DNA from: Gallionella sp. | Lineage (GTDB): Bacteria; Pseudomonadota; Gammaproteobacteria; Burkholderiales; Gallionellaceae | Direction: 5' to 3' | Length of the DNA stretch: 64,000 nt | Assembly: GCA_023259035.1 (NCBI GenBank) | Contig: JAHFRA010000012.1 | Coordinates: forward strand, 1-64,000 | Part shown: positions 38,518 to 46,800 of the stretch, in pieces | How positions within the stretch are numbered: the first letter of the stretch is position 1 | Layout: every line of letters begins with the position of its first letter | The notes under the pieces: generated by a model | Database searches by the model: none | What the model was told of the DNA's origin: nothing | Seen by the model: only the letters and a program-made list of their open reading frames with translations | Position numbers and translations under genes: made by a program

Positions 38518-38560
38518 GCCTAACACGACCTTCAGGCGAGGCGAACTAAAGCGCACTCCT
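38518..38560 (+). repeat. Truncated attC at the right end of the integron
   Basis: GCCTAAC at 38518-38524 matches RYYYAAC directly behind the toxin remnant, and TTCAGGCGAGGCGAACT follows, but no GTTRRRY partner appears before the transporter permease stop at 38618. This is the decayed far boundary of the cassette array. Confidence 0.55.
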
Positions 38561-38617
38561 TGAAACTTAAAATGTTGAAGTAATCCTGATTCAATTTACA
38601 GTCAACCTTGAGCTGGT

Positions 38618-40033
38618 TTACGCGTTTGCTTCCATGCGATTCAAACGCGGATCGAACGCATCGCGCACCGCATCGGCGAACAGGTTGGCCGCCAGCACCA
38701 GCGCCAGCATGAAGCCGAACGCCGCCGTCAATGCCCACCACACCATCGGCTCGCGCCCCATCTCCAGCCGCGCGGCATTGATCATGGTGCCGAAGCTGAT
38801 CGTGGAAGGATCGACGCCGACGCCGACATAGGACAGCACCGCTTCGGCCAGCACCAGCGCGCTGAAGTCCATCACCAGTGCGATCAAAATAATGTGCATC
38901 ACGTTCGGCACAATGTGGCGCGTCAGGATGCGGAACGACGACACGCCGAACGCCTGCGCCGCCTGGATGTATTCCAGCTCGCGCAGCTTGAGCGTCTCGC
39001 CGCGCAGCAGGCGGCACAGCCCGGTCCAGCTGGTCATGCCGAGGATCAGGCACAGGAACACCAGGCGCAGGTCGGCGCGTGATGCGGAAGTGTCGAACCA
39101 CTGCGGGTGTGTCTCGATGGTGACCTGCATCATCAGCACCGCCGCCGCGATCAGCAGCACGCTGGGTATCGAACTCAGCACGGTGTAGACATACTGGATC
39201 ACGTCGTCCACCCAGCCGCGCAGATAACCCGCCGCGATGCCGAGCAGCAACGCCAGCGGCAGCGTCACCAGCGTCGTCACGGTACCGATAATCAGCCCGG
39301 TGCGGATGCTTTTCAGCGACAGGTACAGCACGTCCTGCCCGACCTTGTCGGTACCGAGCACGTGGTAGGCGGTGGCGAGATTGAAGGTGATGCCGGTTAG
39401 CGCGGCAATGATGAGCGTGGCGACCAGCATGGGGCGTAGCGTGTAGGGTGGGCATGTAACATGCCCACCATCTGCCTTCGATCCTGCCCGCGTGGGCATG
39501 CTACGCTTTGCCCACCCTACGAGCATGACAAAAAAAATGGCGGCTATCACACCAACAACCGCACCTTTTAACCCGCGCCACAGCACATCGCCGTCGCGCT
39601 GCGATTCATCGGTCAAATGTGCGCCGCCAAATTTCAAACGCGGATAATCGCGCAGCACCCTGCCCTGCGCATCGCCGATGCTTTCCTTGGCGTACAGCGT
39701 CACAGCCAGCGGTGCGGAATAGGTTTTTTCGCTCTGCGTGCGCAGCGGCCCGGCCAGTTTGTCGAACACGCTCAATACTTCCGGCGAATACACCCTCTCA
39801 CCGCCGTTACGTTCCGGCAGGGCGGCGCGGTAATGTAGCGTGTCCAGCAACCCGACTACAAGAAACAAAGCCAGCACCAGCAGCGACACCATCGCCGTCG
39901 CGTTCTGCGCCACGCGCCGCCACGGCAACAGCAGATGCTCGTGCTGCCGGATGTACCAGGCACCGACGAGGCACGCCGCCAGCAGCAGGAACACCAGCGC
40001 GTCGCTCCATAAAATGACGGGGGTGAAATTCAT
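38618..40033 (-). CDS. Peptide ABC transporter permease, DppC/YejE-like
   Basis: 471 residues. Two N-terminal helices (NFTPVILWSDALVFLLLAACLVG and TAMVSLLVLALFLVVGLLD), a periplasmic loop, then the standard DppC core with EAA loop IQAAQAFGVSSFRILTRHIVPNVM and the C-terminal DAVRDAFDPR. Longer than usual (about 300-340) because of the N-terminal extension and a repeat-encoded insert at about residues 171-197 (ending GGHVTCPPYTLRP). Start MNFTPV at 40033. It follows the DppB-like gene on the same strand. Confidence 0.92.
   Translation of the reverse strand: MNFTPVILWSDALVFLLLAACLVGAWYIRQHEHLLLPWRRVAQNATAMVSLLVLALFLVVGLLDTLHYRAALPERNGGERVYSPEVLSVFDKLAGPLRTQSEKTYSAPLAVTLYAKESIGDAQGRVLRDYPRLKFGGAHLTDESQRDGDVLWRGLKGAVVGVIAAIFFVMLVGWAKRSMPTRAGSKADGGHVTCPPYTLRPMLVATLIIAALTGITFNLATAYHVLGTDKVGQDVLYLSLKSIRTGLIIGTVTTLVTLPLALLLGIAAGYLRGWVDDVIQYVYTVLSSIPSVLLIAAAVLMMQVTIETHPQWFDTSASRADLRLVFLCLILGMTSWTGLCRLLRGETLKLRELEYIQAAQAFGVSSFRILTRHIVPNVMHIILIALVMDFSALVLAEAVLSYVGVGVDPSTISFGTMINAARLEMGREPMVWWALTAAFGFMLALVLAANLFADAVRDAFDPRLNRMEANA
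39443..39520. repeat. GTAGGGTGGGC palindromic repeat inside the permease gene
   Basis: GTAGGGTGGGCATG at 39443-39456 and a further ATGCCCACC, then GTGGGCATG and TTTGCCCACCCTAC ending at 39520, form a nested inverted repeat. It encodes the loop segment of residues 171-197 in frame. This repeat type is familiar from intergenic spacers; here it is part of a coding region after a membrane helix. Confidence 0.75.
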
Positions 40034-40097
40034 ATAATCGATTCCCTCCATCCCGTTCGTGGTGAGTTTGTCGAACCATGCACGTGATGACAACACC

Positions 40098-40146
40098 GCC
40101 CTTCGACAAGGCTCTCCTGAGCAATGTCGAAGTGCTCAGGGCGAAC
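40098..40146. repeat. Dispersed CCCTTCGAC repeat between the permease genes
   Basis: CCCTTCGACAAGGCTCTCCTG at 40099-40119 with the closing GTGCTCAGGGCGAAC at 40132-40146. Its reverse complement is almost identical to the repeat inside the ATPase gene at 31948-32007. It lies in the gap between the DppB-like stop and the DppC-like start of the same operon. Confidence 0.75.
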
Positions 40147-40169
40147 GGTGATCAGGCTTATCAAATACC

Positions 40170-41147
40170 TCATTGCAACCTCACCCTCGGGTCAACCATC
40201 GTGTAGGAAATATCGGTCAGGATCAGCCCGACGATGTACAGCAGCGAGCCGAGAAACACCATCGCGCGCACCACGCTGAAGTCCTGCGCGTTGATCGCGT
40301 CGATGGTGTAGCTGCCCAGGCCGGGAATGCCGAAGAACGATTCGGTCAGCAGGCTGCCCATGAACAGCAGCGGAATCACCACGACCACGCCAGTCAGGAT
40401 CGGGATCATCGCGTTCTTCAGCACATGGCGGAACAGCACGCGCAATTCCGACAAACCCTTGGCGCGCGCGGTGCGCACATAGTCCTTGCCGATCTCTTCG
40501 AGGAAGATGGTGCGGTACCAGCGGCTGCTGGAGCCGACGCTGCCGATCACGCCGATCACGATGGGCAGCGCCACGAATTTGAAACCGCCGAGGCCGCCGT
40601 CATAACCTGAAATCGGCACCAGGTGCCACAGTTTGCTCACGACGAATTGCCCGCCGATGATGTAGAACAGGCCGGACACCGACATCAGCAACACACACAG
40701 CGCCACCCCCGCGATGTCCAGCGCGGTGGCGCGGAACAGCGTCATCAGCAGCGCGAAGCTGACATACACGACCAGACCGACCACAAAGGTCGGCAGCGCG
40801 ATCGCCAGGCTCGGCCCCATGCGCGTCTGTATTTCCCGTGAAATGTTGCGCCCGTCGTCCGAGTAGCCGAAGTCGAGCACGAACATGCTGGCGGATTTCT
40901 GCCAGAAAATCGTGTCGGTGAGTTTGCCCGTGCCGCTGGCTGCGCCGTTGACCAACAGTGGCTTGTCGTAACCGTGCTGCTGCTTCCATTTCCCGATAGC
41001 TTCCGGCGTGACGCGCTTGATGCCGAGCTGCATGCGCGCCATATCATCGGGTGTATTCACCACGAAGAACAGCGCGAAGGTAAGCAGGTTTACCCCGATC
41101 AGGATCGGCACGGCGTAAAAAATGCGGCGCAGCAAATAAGCAAGCAT
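40170..41147 (-). CDS. Peptide ABC transporter permease, DppB/YejB-like
   Basis: 325 residues with the DppB start MLAYLLRRIFYAVPILIGVNLLTF, a periplasmic loop, and the EAA loop TARAKGLSELRVLFRHVLKNAMIP. The C-terminus YTMVDPRVRLQ is standard. It stands between the substrate-binding protein gene (upstream, beyond an opposite-strand HD gene) and the second permease. Together with the ATPase beyond the integron the four proteins make a YejABEF/Opp-type importer. Confidence 0.94.
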   Translation of the reverse strand: MLAYLLRRIFYAVPILIGVNLLTFALFFVVNTPDDMARMQLGIKRVTPEAIGKWKQQHGYDKPLLVNGAASGTGKLTDTIFWQKSASMFVLDFGYSDDGRNISREIQTRMGPSLAIALPTFVVGLVVYVSFALLMTLFRATALDIAGVALCVLLMSVSGLFYIIGGQFVVSKLWHLVPISGYDGGLGGFKFVALPIVIGVIGSVGSSSRWYRTIFLEEIGKDYVRTARAKGLSELRVLFRHVLKNAMIPILTGVVVVIPLLFMGSLLTESFFGIPGLGSYTIDAINAQDFSVVRAMVFLGSLLYIVGLILTDISYTMVDPRVRLQ

Positions 41148-41375
41148 CGGGTGTCTGTCGTGTGCAAGTAACGGTTGCGCGGATTATAGGGCAATATTCC
41201 GGAACAATCGGCTTGGAGAGTTGTTTGATTCGCACGCCTGACAACAATCCAGTTATTTTTTCAATATTGACCACAAGCATAAATGCTGAAACACTGTCAC
41301 ACTTGGCGATCATTGAGAGGGGGCATTAAATCTCCCGATTACCTACGTCCATACCATATACGCGAGGAATCTTAA

Positions 41376-42323
41376 ATAAATTCGCCCACGAAAAATGATC
41401 TGACGCCTGCCGAGATACGCGACCTTTTCGCCAACGGCAATCCGGAAGAGGTTTGGCCAAAAGCGGCTGACATCGTCAAACGTATTAGCCCTGCATATGA
41501 CTTTCGCCTTGCCCGAACGGTCTTCGATGACATAGTGCGCTTGTTTCGCGGTGAATATCCCGGATATGGCTCCATCAGAATGCCATACCACGATTTATCC
41601 CACACACTAGATGTTTTTCTATGTGCCGTGAGACTGATGCATGGGGTGCATATTTCGGGTGCCCGGTTGGCTGACAACGAAATGACCCTGATCATGATGG
41701 CCGCACTGATGCACGATATCGGTTTCGTGCAGTTGCTCGGCAAAGAAAAAGGCACTGGCGCCCAGTACACAGCAACCCATGTCAAACGGGGTATTGAATT
41801 TATGCAGCGCTATATCGTTGACCAGCGCTTCCCGCCTGATTTGGCAACTGCTCTGGAGTTCGTGATCCAGAGTACCAACTACATGCAACCGTTCTCCGCA
41901 ATTAATTTTCCAGACGAACATACCCGCCTGCTCGGGCAAATTGTCGCAACTGCCGATCTAGTCGGACAAATGTCCGATCGCGAATATCTGGAAAAACTGC
42001 TGCTACTGTATTTGGAGTTCAAGGAAGCACATTTTGGAAACTACCAGAACGTCCACGATCTGCTGTCAAAAACCCAAAAATTTTATGGGGTCACCCGACA
42101 AAAACTTGACGGGGATTTTGGCGGCATCTACGCCAAGTTAACACTCTACTTCAAGAACTGGTTTGGCATTGAGAGAAATTATTACATGGAGTCGATCGAG
42201 AAAAATATCGATTACTTGGCGAAGGTAACCTCTCTCAGCGAGGAAAAACATCTTTCCATGCTGAAGCGTGCAGGAATCGTAAAAAAAGCAGAGACTCTAA
42301 TTGCGCCGGAAAGCCTTGAGTAA
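41376..42323 (+). CDS. HD-domain metal-dependent phosphohydrolase, apparently lacking a normal start codon
   Basis: The HD motif is complete: His in MPYHDLSHTLDVF and His-Asp in MAALMHDIGFVQ, followed by helices as in HD phosphodiesterases. The coding pattern extends well upstream of the first GTG (41535): LTPAEIRDLFANGNPEEVWP and ISPAYDFRLARTVFDD are convincing protein. No ATG, GTG or TTG occurs in that part. The frame opens after a TAA with GAGGAA and then ATA at 41376. The true start may be this ATA, or the start was lost by mutation. It is on plus between two minus-strand transporter genes. Confidence 0.8.
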   Translation: MNSPTKNDLTPAEIRDLFANGNPEEVWPKAADIVKRISPAYDFRLARTVFDDIVRLFRGEYPGYGSIRMPYHDLSHTLDVFLCAVRLMHGVHISGARLADNEMTLIMMAALMHDIGFVQLLGKEKGTGAQYTATHVKRGIEFMQRYIVDQRFPPDLATALEFVIQSTNYMQPFSAINFPDEHTRLLGQIVATADLVGQMSDREYLEKLLLLYLEFKEAHFGNYQNVHDLLSKTQKFYGVTRQKLDGDFGGIYAKLTLYFKNWFGIERNYYMESIEKNIDYLAKVTSLSEEKHLSMLKRAGIVKKAETLIAPESLE

Positions 42324-42383
42324 ATATGGGGTGGCTCATCGTTAACTGGCAATTCGCTCTTAGCGCTTCCCTGTAGACCAAGA

Positions 42384-44606
42384 CTACTTGGCATCTTCGC
42401 GACGACGCAACGCACGCCACATCCAGACACCAAACAGCAGCAGCGTCGTCGCACCTAGCCATAACGGCCAGCAAGACGGTTGGTTCCAGTCGCGGCGCAG
42501 TGAATCACGCCGCGTGGTATCCACGCGCCAGTATTTGAGCTTGTTGTTGGCCATCACGTTGGACTTCACGTTATGCAGCCAGCCGTGCTGCAACACGTAA
42601 TTCTTCGGGTGAAAGCCCCACAACCACGGCGAATCGCGGCGCAATATTTCCAGCATCTTGTCGATGATGGTCTGGCGCGCCGGGCTGTTTTCCATGTTTT
42701 TCATCTGCGCAAATAACTGGTCATATTCCGTGTTGCTGTAGTTCGCCGCATTCTCGCCGTCCTTGCCCACCTTGGCCTGCGCGCCGTGCAGCAGGAATAA
42801 AAAATTCTCCGGGTCGGGGTAGTCGGCGTTCCAGCCGAAATAGAACATCTGCGTATCGCCTTTGCGGATCTTGTCCTGAAAACGGTTGTAGTCGGTGCTG
42901 CGCACCACCAGTTGCACGCTGATCTTGTCGAACTGTTTGCGCAGCCAGTCGAGGCGCGCCTTGTTACCCACGCCGGTAGCGGTGGTATCCAGGTTGATCA
43001 CCAGCGGCTGGCGGGTTTGCGCATCCACCCCATTGGGGTAACCCGCTTCGACGAGCAGCCTTTTCGCTTCCTCGACGGATTTACGCTTCGGCGCGCCGCT
43101 TACCCAGTCATACACAATGCGGTTGATGCCCGCCTCGCCGTCACGATAGCCGAAGATGCCGGGTGGAATCGGCGACTGTGCGGCGATGCCGCGCCCGTTG
43201 GCAAATATGGAAACGAACTCCTCGAAGTCCACCGCGATTGCGATCGCCTGACGCAGCTTGCGCGAACGGTCAGGGTCACATGATGCATTTTTTCGTTCGC
43301 CCCCTCTCCCGCCATCGGGAGAGGGTTGGGGAGAGGGAGCACTCTTTAAATTTTCACATACTCCGCCCACCACGGGATCCAGCCAGTTGAAACCGGTGTA
43401 CATCGTGGAAGTCGCAACTGCCGTCGAAAGCGTGATGCCCTGCACCTTCATCTCGTCGGTCACGTTGGTTTCGCCGCCGACGCTCACCTGCACCGCTTGG
43501 TCGAAGCTGTCCGAACTGATGCCGGAAGCGTCGTAATAGCCTTGCAGGAACTTGTTCCAGTAGGGGATGGTTTCCTTTTCCAGGCTGAACACTACCTTGT
43601 CGATCAGCGGCAGCGGCTTGCCTGCATCCGCCAGCAATCCGGCCTGCGCGTCGCCCGCCTCGCCTTCGGGCGGATAACGTTCGCTGTCGTAATACGGGTT
43701 GCGGCTCAGCACCATGCGCTGGTTGGGGTTGTTCTCGGACAGGTAATACGGCCCGCTGCCCACCGGCCACCAGTCCAGCGTCAGGTTGCGTTCGCGCATC
43801 CCCGGCTGCGCGTAGAAGCGCTCCGCCTCGTGCGGCATCGGCGCGAAGAACGGCATCGCCAGCCAGTAGGCGAATTGCGGATACTTGCCATGCACCTCGA
43901 TGCGGTAAGTGTGCTCGTCCACCACCTGCACGCCGGGCAGCGGGTAAGCATTGAGGTCGAGAAATGCATCGGGATTTTTTTTCAGTTCCTGCTGCAAGGT
44001 CGCGGCGTAGTCTTTCAGCCCGACGATGTATTCGCTCATCACCCCGAAAATCGGCAAATGCAATTGCGGGTGCGCGAGGCGTTTGATCTGGTAAACGTAA
44101 TCCGCCGCCGTGACGGTGCGCGTGCCGCTGTGCGGGAAATCGCCCAGCGCATGAATGTCGCGCAAATCCTGCGGCGTTAAATGGTCGTACTCCGGCTTGC
44201 CTTGGCCATTCAGGGCAAACACCGGATGCGGCTGATAGCGCATGTTCGGCTTGATGCGGATTTCATACACGCTGAAACCGATCTTTTCCGCCGGCGCATT
44301 GTCCGGCAGCGGACGGCGGTTCTTGTCCAGGTAATGCACCGCAGGCATCCCGCTGGCGGCCAGCGGGATCAACTCGTAAGGGCGCTTCAGGTAATGGTAT
44401 TGCAGCGGTGGCGCATAAATCTGCGCGAGAAACTCGTATTCGTTTTCGCTGTACGCCTGCGCCGGATCGAGGTGTTTGGGACGCTCGGTAAACGCGGTGT
44501 AGAGAATCGGCTTGCCCTCGTCCGCCGCCGGATAAGGATTGTTCCACAACTCGCCGTTACAAGCGGAAAGCAGCACAGCCAGCAGGAAACAAACGGGGCG
44601 TTTCAT
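42384..44606 (-). CDS. Peptide ABC transporter substrate-binding lipoprotein
   Basis: 740 residues, family 5 extracellular solute-binding protein, larger than OppA. A lipoprotein signal (KRPVCFLLAVLLSACNG) is followed by LYTAFTERPKHLDPAQAYSENE and later WPVGSGPYYL and YFGWNADYPDPENFLFLLHG. The C-terminus has an added membrane helix and basic tail (PLWLGATTLLLFGVWMWRALRRR). A repeat-coded stretch at about residues 422-435 is inserted in frame. It heads the operon of the two permeases, though an HD gene on plus lies between. Confidence 0.92.
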   Translation of the reverse strand: MKRPVCFLLAVLLSACNGELWNNPYPAADEGKPILYTAFTERPKHLDPAQAYSENEYEFLAQIYAPPLQYHYLKRPYELIPLAASGMPAVHYLDKNRRPLPDNAPAEKIGFSVYEIRIKPNMRYQPHPVFALNGQGKPEYDHLTPQDLRDIHALGDFPHSGTRTVTAADYVYQIKRLAHPQLHLPIFGVMSEYIVGLKDYAATLQQELKKNPDAFLDLNAYPLPGVQVVDEHTYRIEVHGKYPQFAYWLAMPFFAPMPHEAERFYAQPGMRERNLTLDWWPVGSGPYYLSENNPNQRMVLSRNPYYDSERYPPEGEAGDAQAGLLADAGKPLPLIDKVVFSLEKETIPYWNKFLQGYYDASGISSDSFDQAVQVSVGGETNVTDEMKVQGITLSTAVATSTMYTGFNWLDPVVGGVCENLKSAPSPQPSPDGGRGGERKNASCDPDRSRKLRQAIAIAVDFEEFVSIFANGRGIAAQSPIPPGIFGYRDGEAGINRIVYDWVSGAPKRKSVEEAKRLLVEAGYPNGVDAQTRQPLVINLDTTATGVGNKARLDWLRKQFDKISVQLVVRSTDYNRFQDKIRKGDTQMFYFGWNADYPDPENFLFLLHGAQAKVGKDGENAANYSNTEYDQLFAQMKNMENSPARQTIIDKMLEILRRDSPWLWGFHPKNYVLQHGWLHNVKSNVMANNKLKYWRVDTTRRDSLRRDWNQPSCWPLWLGATTLLLFGVWMWRALRRREDAK
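43301..43338. repeat. CCCTCTCCC palindromic repeat inside the substrate-binding gene
   Basis: CCCCTCTCCCGCCATCGGGA followed by GAGGGTTGGGGAGAGGG. It encodes PSPQPSPDGGRGG in frame, a peptide that many annotators recognise as the product of intergenic repeats. It falls in a loop between conserved blocks, so function may be retained. Confidence 0.75.
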
Positions 44607-44790
44607 GGTGCGGGAGTGTAGCTGAATGCCCCAAAGTCAGGCAATTATTTGAACTCGGGCTTGAATTACAACATGTGCGCAAACGCCATAAGAATGGCGG
44701 ATACGACTATCCCGCGTGCCTGCCGATCCTTGCAATTTCGCGAAAAACCGAGTAGTGTTTGCAGCGTAAACCCTACTCGAGGAGCCGATC

Positions 44791-45099
44791 ATGAATGTTA
44801 GCAATTCAACTTCTGTCAACACCGTTGCCAACACTCCACCGGCTGCAGCCAGCACTTCACAGCAACAGCTGGTAGCCCCCAGCGATACCCAGCAAAAACA
44901 GGATTCGGCAGTAGTGAAAATATCCGAGCAGGCGCAGCAGGCGAGCCGTGCCGAAAGCCAAAAAAATGCTGAGCGCAATGAGGTAAAAAATAGAGAGTCG
45001 AAGGCTTCGAATGATGCTGCTGCAGCCAGATCCGCAGCGGACGCCAAGGCTCAGGCTGCCCAGGCAGCGGCTAGCAAGCGTGTCAACACTTTTGCTTAA
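44791..45099 (+). CDS. Ala/Gln/Ser-rich small protein ending RVNTFA, 102 aa
   Basis: Starts MNVSNSTSVNTVANTPPAAAS after GAGGAGCCGATC, a strong ribosome binding site. Low-complexity and highly charged in the second half (SRAESQKNAERNEVKNRESKA), predicted to be disordered or helical, without signal peptide. The last residues KRVNTFA are shared with the adjacent gene. Not recognised. Size and start resemble small flagellum- or motility-related proteins of betaproteobacteria, but I would not assign that. Confidence 0.65.
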   Translation: MNVSNSTSVNTVANTPPAAASTSQQQLVAPSDTQQKQDSAVVKISEQAQQASRAESQKNAERNEVKNRESKASNDAAAARSAADAKAQAAQAAASKRVNTFA

Positions 45100-45166
45100 G
45101 TTGCAACTGAACAGGCTTTGCGCGGACGAACACCCTGAACCGAAGATGTGACGTGAGGAGAAGATC

Positions 45167-45421
45167 ATGAATATATCCGGCGCCAGCCCAGTCAGCCCCA
45201 GCCTGAACAATTTACTCAGCCCGCTAGTCAATGGGGTGAGGCAGGGTGCGGATCGTCAGGCATCCTCCGTCGTCAGCCTATCCTCCCAGGGACAGGCGTT
45301 AAGTCAGAATGGTTCGACTGGTGAACAATTTGAAACAGGTGCGAAAGAAGTCGTCGAGCCTCCTGGCATCCAGTTCATGGAAGGTGAAAACAAAGGCGGA
45401 CGCGTCAACACCTTCGCCTGA
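45167..45421 (+). CDS. Small protein ending RVNTFA, 84 aa
   Basis: Starts MNISGASPVSPSLNNLLSPLVNGVRQ after GAGGAGAAGATC. Ser/Gly/Gln-rich, with a Pro-containing segment (VEPPGIQFMEGENKGG) before the terminal RVNTFA. Its first residues MN(I/V)S also resemble those of the preceding gene. The two genes stand 67 nt apart and are probably co-transcribed. The identical end suggests a shared partner, export or degradation signal. No family is recognised. Confidence 0.65.
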   Translation: MNISGASPVSPSLNNLLSPLVNGVRQGADRQASSVVSLSSQGQALSQNGSTGEQFETGAKEVVEPPGIQFMEGENKGGRVNTFA

Positions 45422-45493
45422 AGTTCGACATAATTCGTTCAACCGCGCCGTTCCGGTAAATTGCCGGAACGGCGCTTCTGACATCACCACGCT

Positions 45494-46537
45494 ATGAATC
45501 CAGACTGGCAGCAATTTCTTACCCAACAAGGCGCAATTTTTAACGCAGATTTGGTGCAGCATTTTGGCGATGCTAGCGCCGAACTGAATGCAGCGGCGCA
45601 GGGGGCGGCGCTGTGCGACCTGGGCCAATTCGGCACGCTACGCGCTTCAGGCGAGGGCGCGCAATCTTTCCTGCAAAATATGCTGAGCAGCGATATCAAC
45701 GAAGTCAGCGCCAGCCGCGCGCAACTCAGCAGCCTGAACAGCCCGAAAGGGCGCATGCTGGCGACTATGCTGATCTGGCGCAATGGCGACGATTACCTGC
45801 TGCAACTGCCGCGCGCCCTGTGCGAGCCGATGCGCAAAAAACTCGGCATGTACGTGCTGCGCGCCAAGGTGAAAATTTCCGATGCAAGCAACGAAATCGT
45901 TTCGCTCGGACTGTCGGGCGAGAACGCGCGGGAAATTCTGGGGAAACAGTTCGGCGAACTGCCGCAACTGCCGTTCGGCTGCACCGATACCGGACCGGCG
46001 GGCGTGCTGAAATTCAGCGATACGCGCTTTCAGGTCAGCACTTCTGCGCAACTCGCACCAGCGCTCTGGCAATCGTTCAGCCAGCATATGCAACAGGTCG
46101 GCAGCGTGTGCTGGGACTGGCTCAATATACGCGCCGGCCTCCCCGTTATCCTGCCGCAAACACAGGAGCAATTCGTGCCGCAGATGGTGAACTTCGAACT
46201 TCTCGGCGGTGTAAATTTCAAGAAGGGCTGCTATCCCGGCCAGGAAATTGTGGCGCGCATGCAGTACCTCGGCAAACTGAAACGGCGCATGTATCTGGCT
46301 CATATTGATGTGGACAGCGGCGAAGCGCCCCAGCCGGGCGATGAATTATTCAGCGCAGAAATGGACGGCCAGGCCAGCGGCATGATCGCTAATGCCTCGC
46401 CCGCACCGGGCGGAGGATACGACATGCTGGCGGTGATGCAAACTTCCAGCCGCGAGTCGCAAACGGTGCATTGGAAATCCCTGCGGGGTGAGGCATTGCA
46501 GTTTCTGCCGCCGCCCTATCCGCTGCCGCAAGGTTAA
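45494..46537 (+). CDS. ygfZ: Folate-binding Fe-S assembly factor YgfZ
   Basis: 347 residues of the GcvT-like family; binds tetrahydrofolate and assists some iron-sulfur enzymes. The YgfZ signature is present as GCYPGQEIVARMQYLGKLKRR, with the Cys that defines the family. The start is MNPDWQQFLTQQGAIFNADL. The protein ends with a Pro-rich tail (PPPYPLPQG). Gene stands alone on plus, convergent with rne through a strong terminator. Confidence 0.93.
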   Translation: MNPDWQQFLTQQGAIFNADLVQHFGDASAELNAAAQGAALCDLGQFGTLRASGEGAQSFLQNMLSSDINEVSASRAQLSSLNSPKGRMLATMLIWRNGDDYLLQLPRALCEPMRKKLGMYVLRAKVKISDASNEIVSLGLSGENAREILGKQFGELPQLPFGCTDTGPAGVLKFSDTRFQVSTSAQLAPALWQSFSQHMQQVGSVCWDWLNIRAGLPVILPQTQEQFVPQMVNFELLGGVNFKKGCYPGQEIVARMQYLGKLKRRMYLAHIDVDSGEAPQPGDELFSAEMDGQASGMIANASPAPGGGYDMLAVMQTSSRESQTVHWKSLRGEALQFLPPPYPLPQG

Positions 46538-46750
46538 TTCAGCGCTGATCAGTCAGCACACAACAAGTTTGGCTTGCCAGGCAAAGTTAAATAAGCCGGA
46601 GGCTTATTGGGTGAGCTACTCACGAACCGTGAGCCGCCCAAGGCGGCTGATTTCCCCTTGCCTTTGACGCGGCGGAGGGGTTGTTGCAGCGTATCCGCTA
46701 GCAACATTTCAAGCACAGTTGAACCGAAGTGGCCAGCGTTGACAACAAAA

Positions 46751-46788
46751 AAAGCCGCACGATTTTCATCGTGCGGCTTTTGTTTTTT
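46751..46788. terminator. Bidirectional Rho-independent terminator between ygfZ and rne
   Basis: A 13-bp stem, AAAGCCGCACGAT (46751-46763) with ATCGTGCGGCTTT (46768-46780), around a TTTC loop. It is followed by TGTTTTTT on plus and flanked by an A-tract on the other side, so it can stop both converging transcripts. Confidence 0.9.
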
Positions 46789-46800
46789 GCCTGACCGGAA

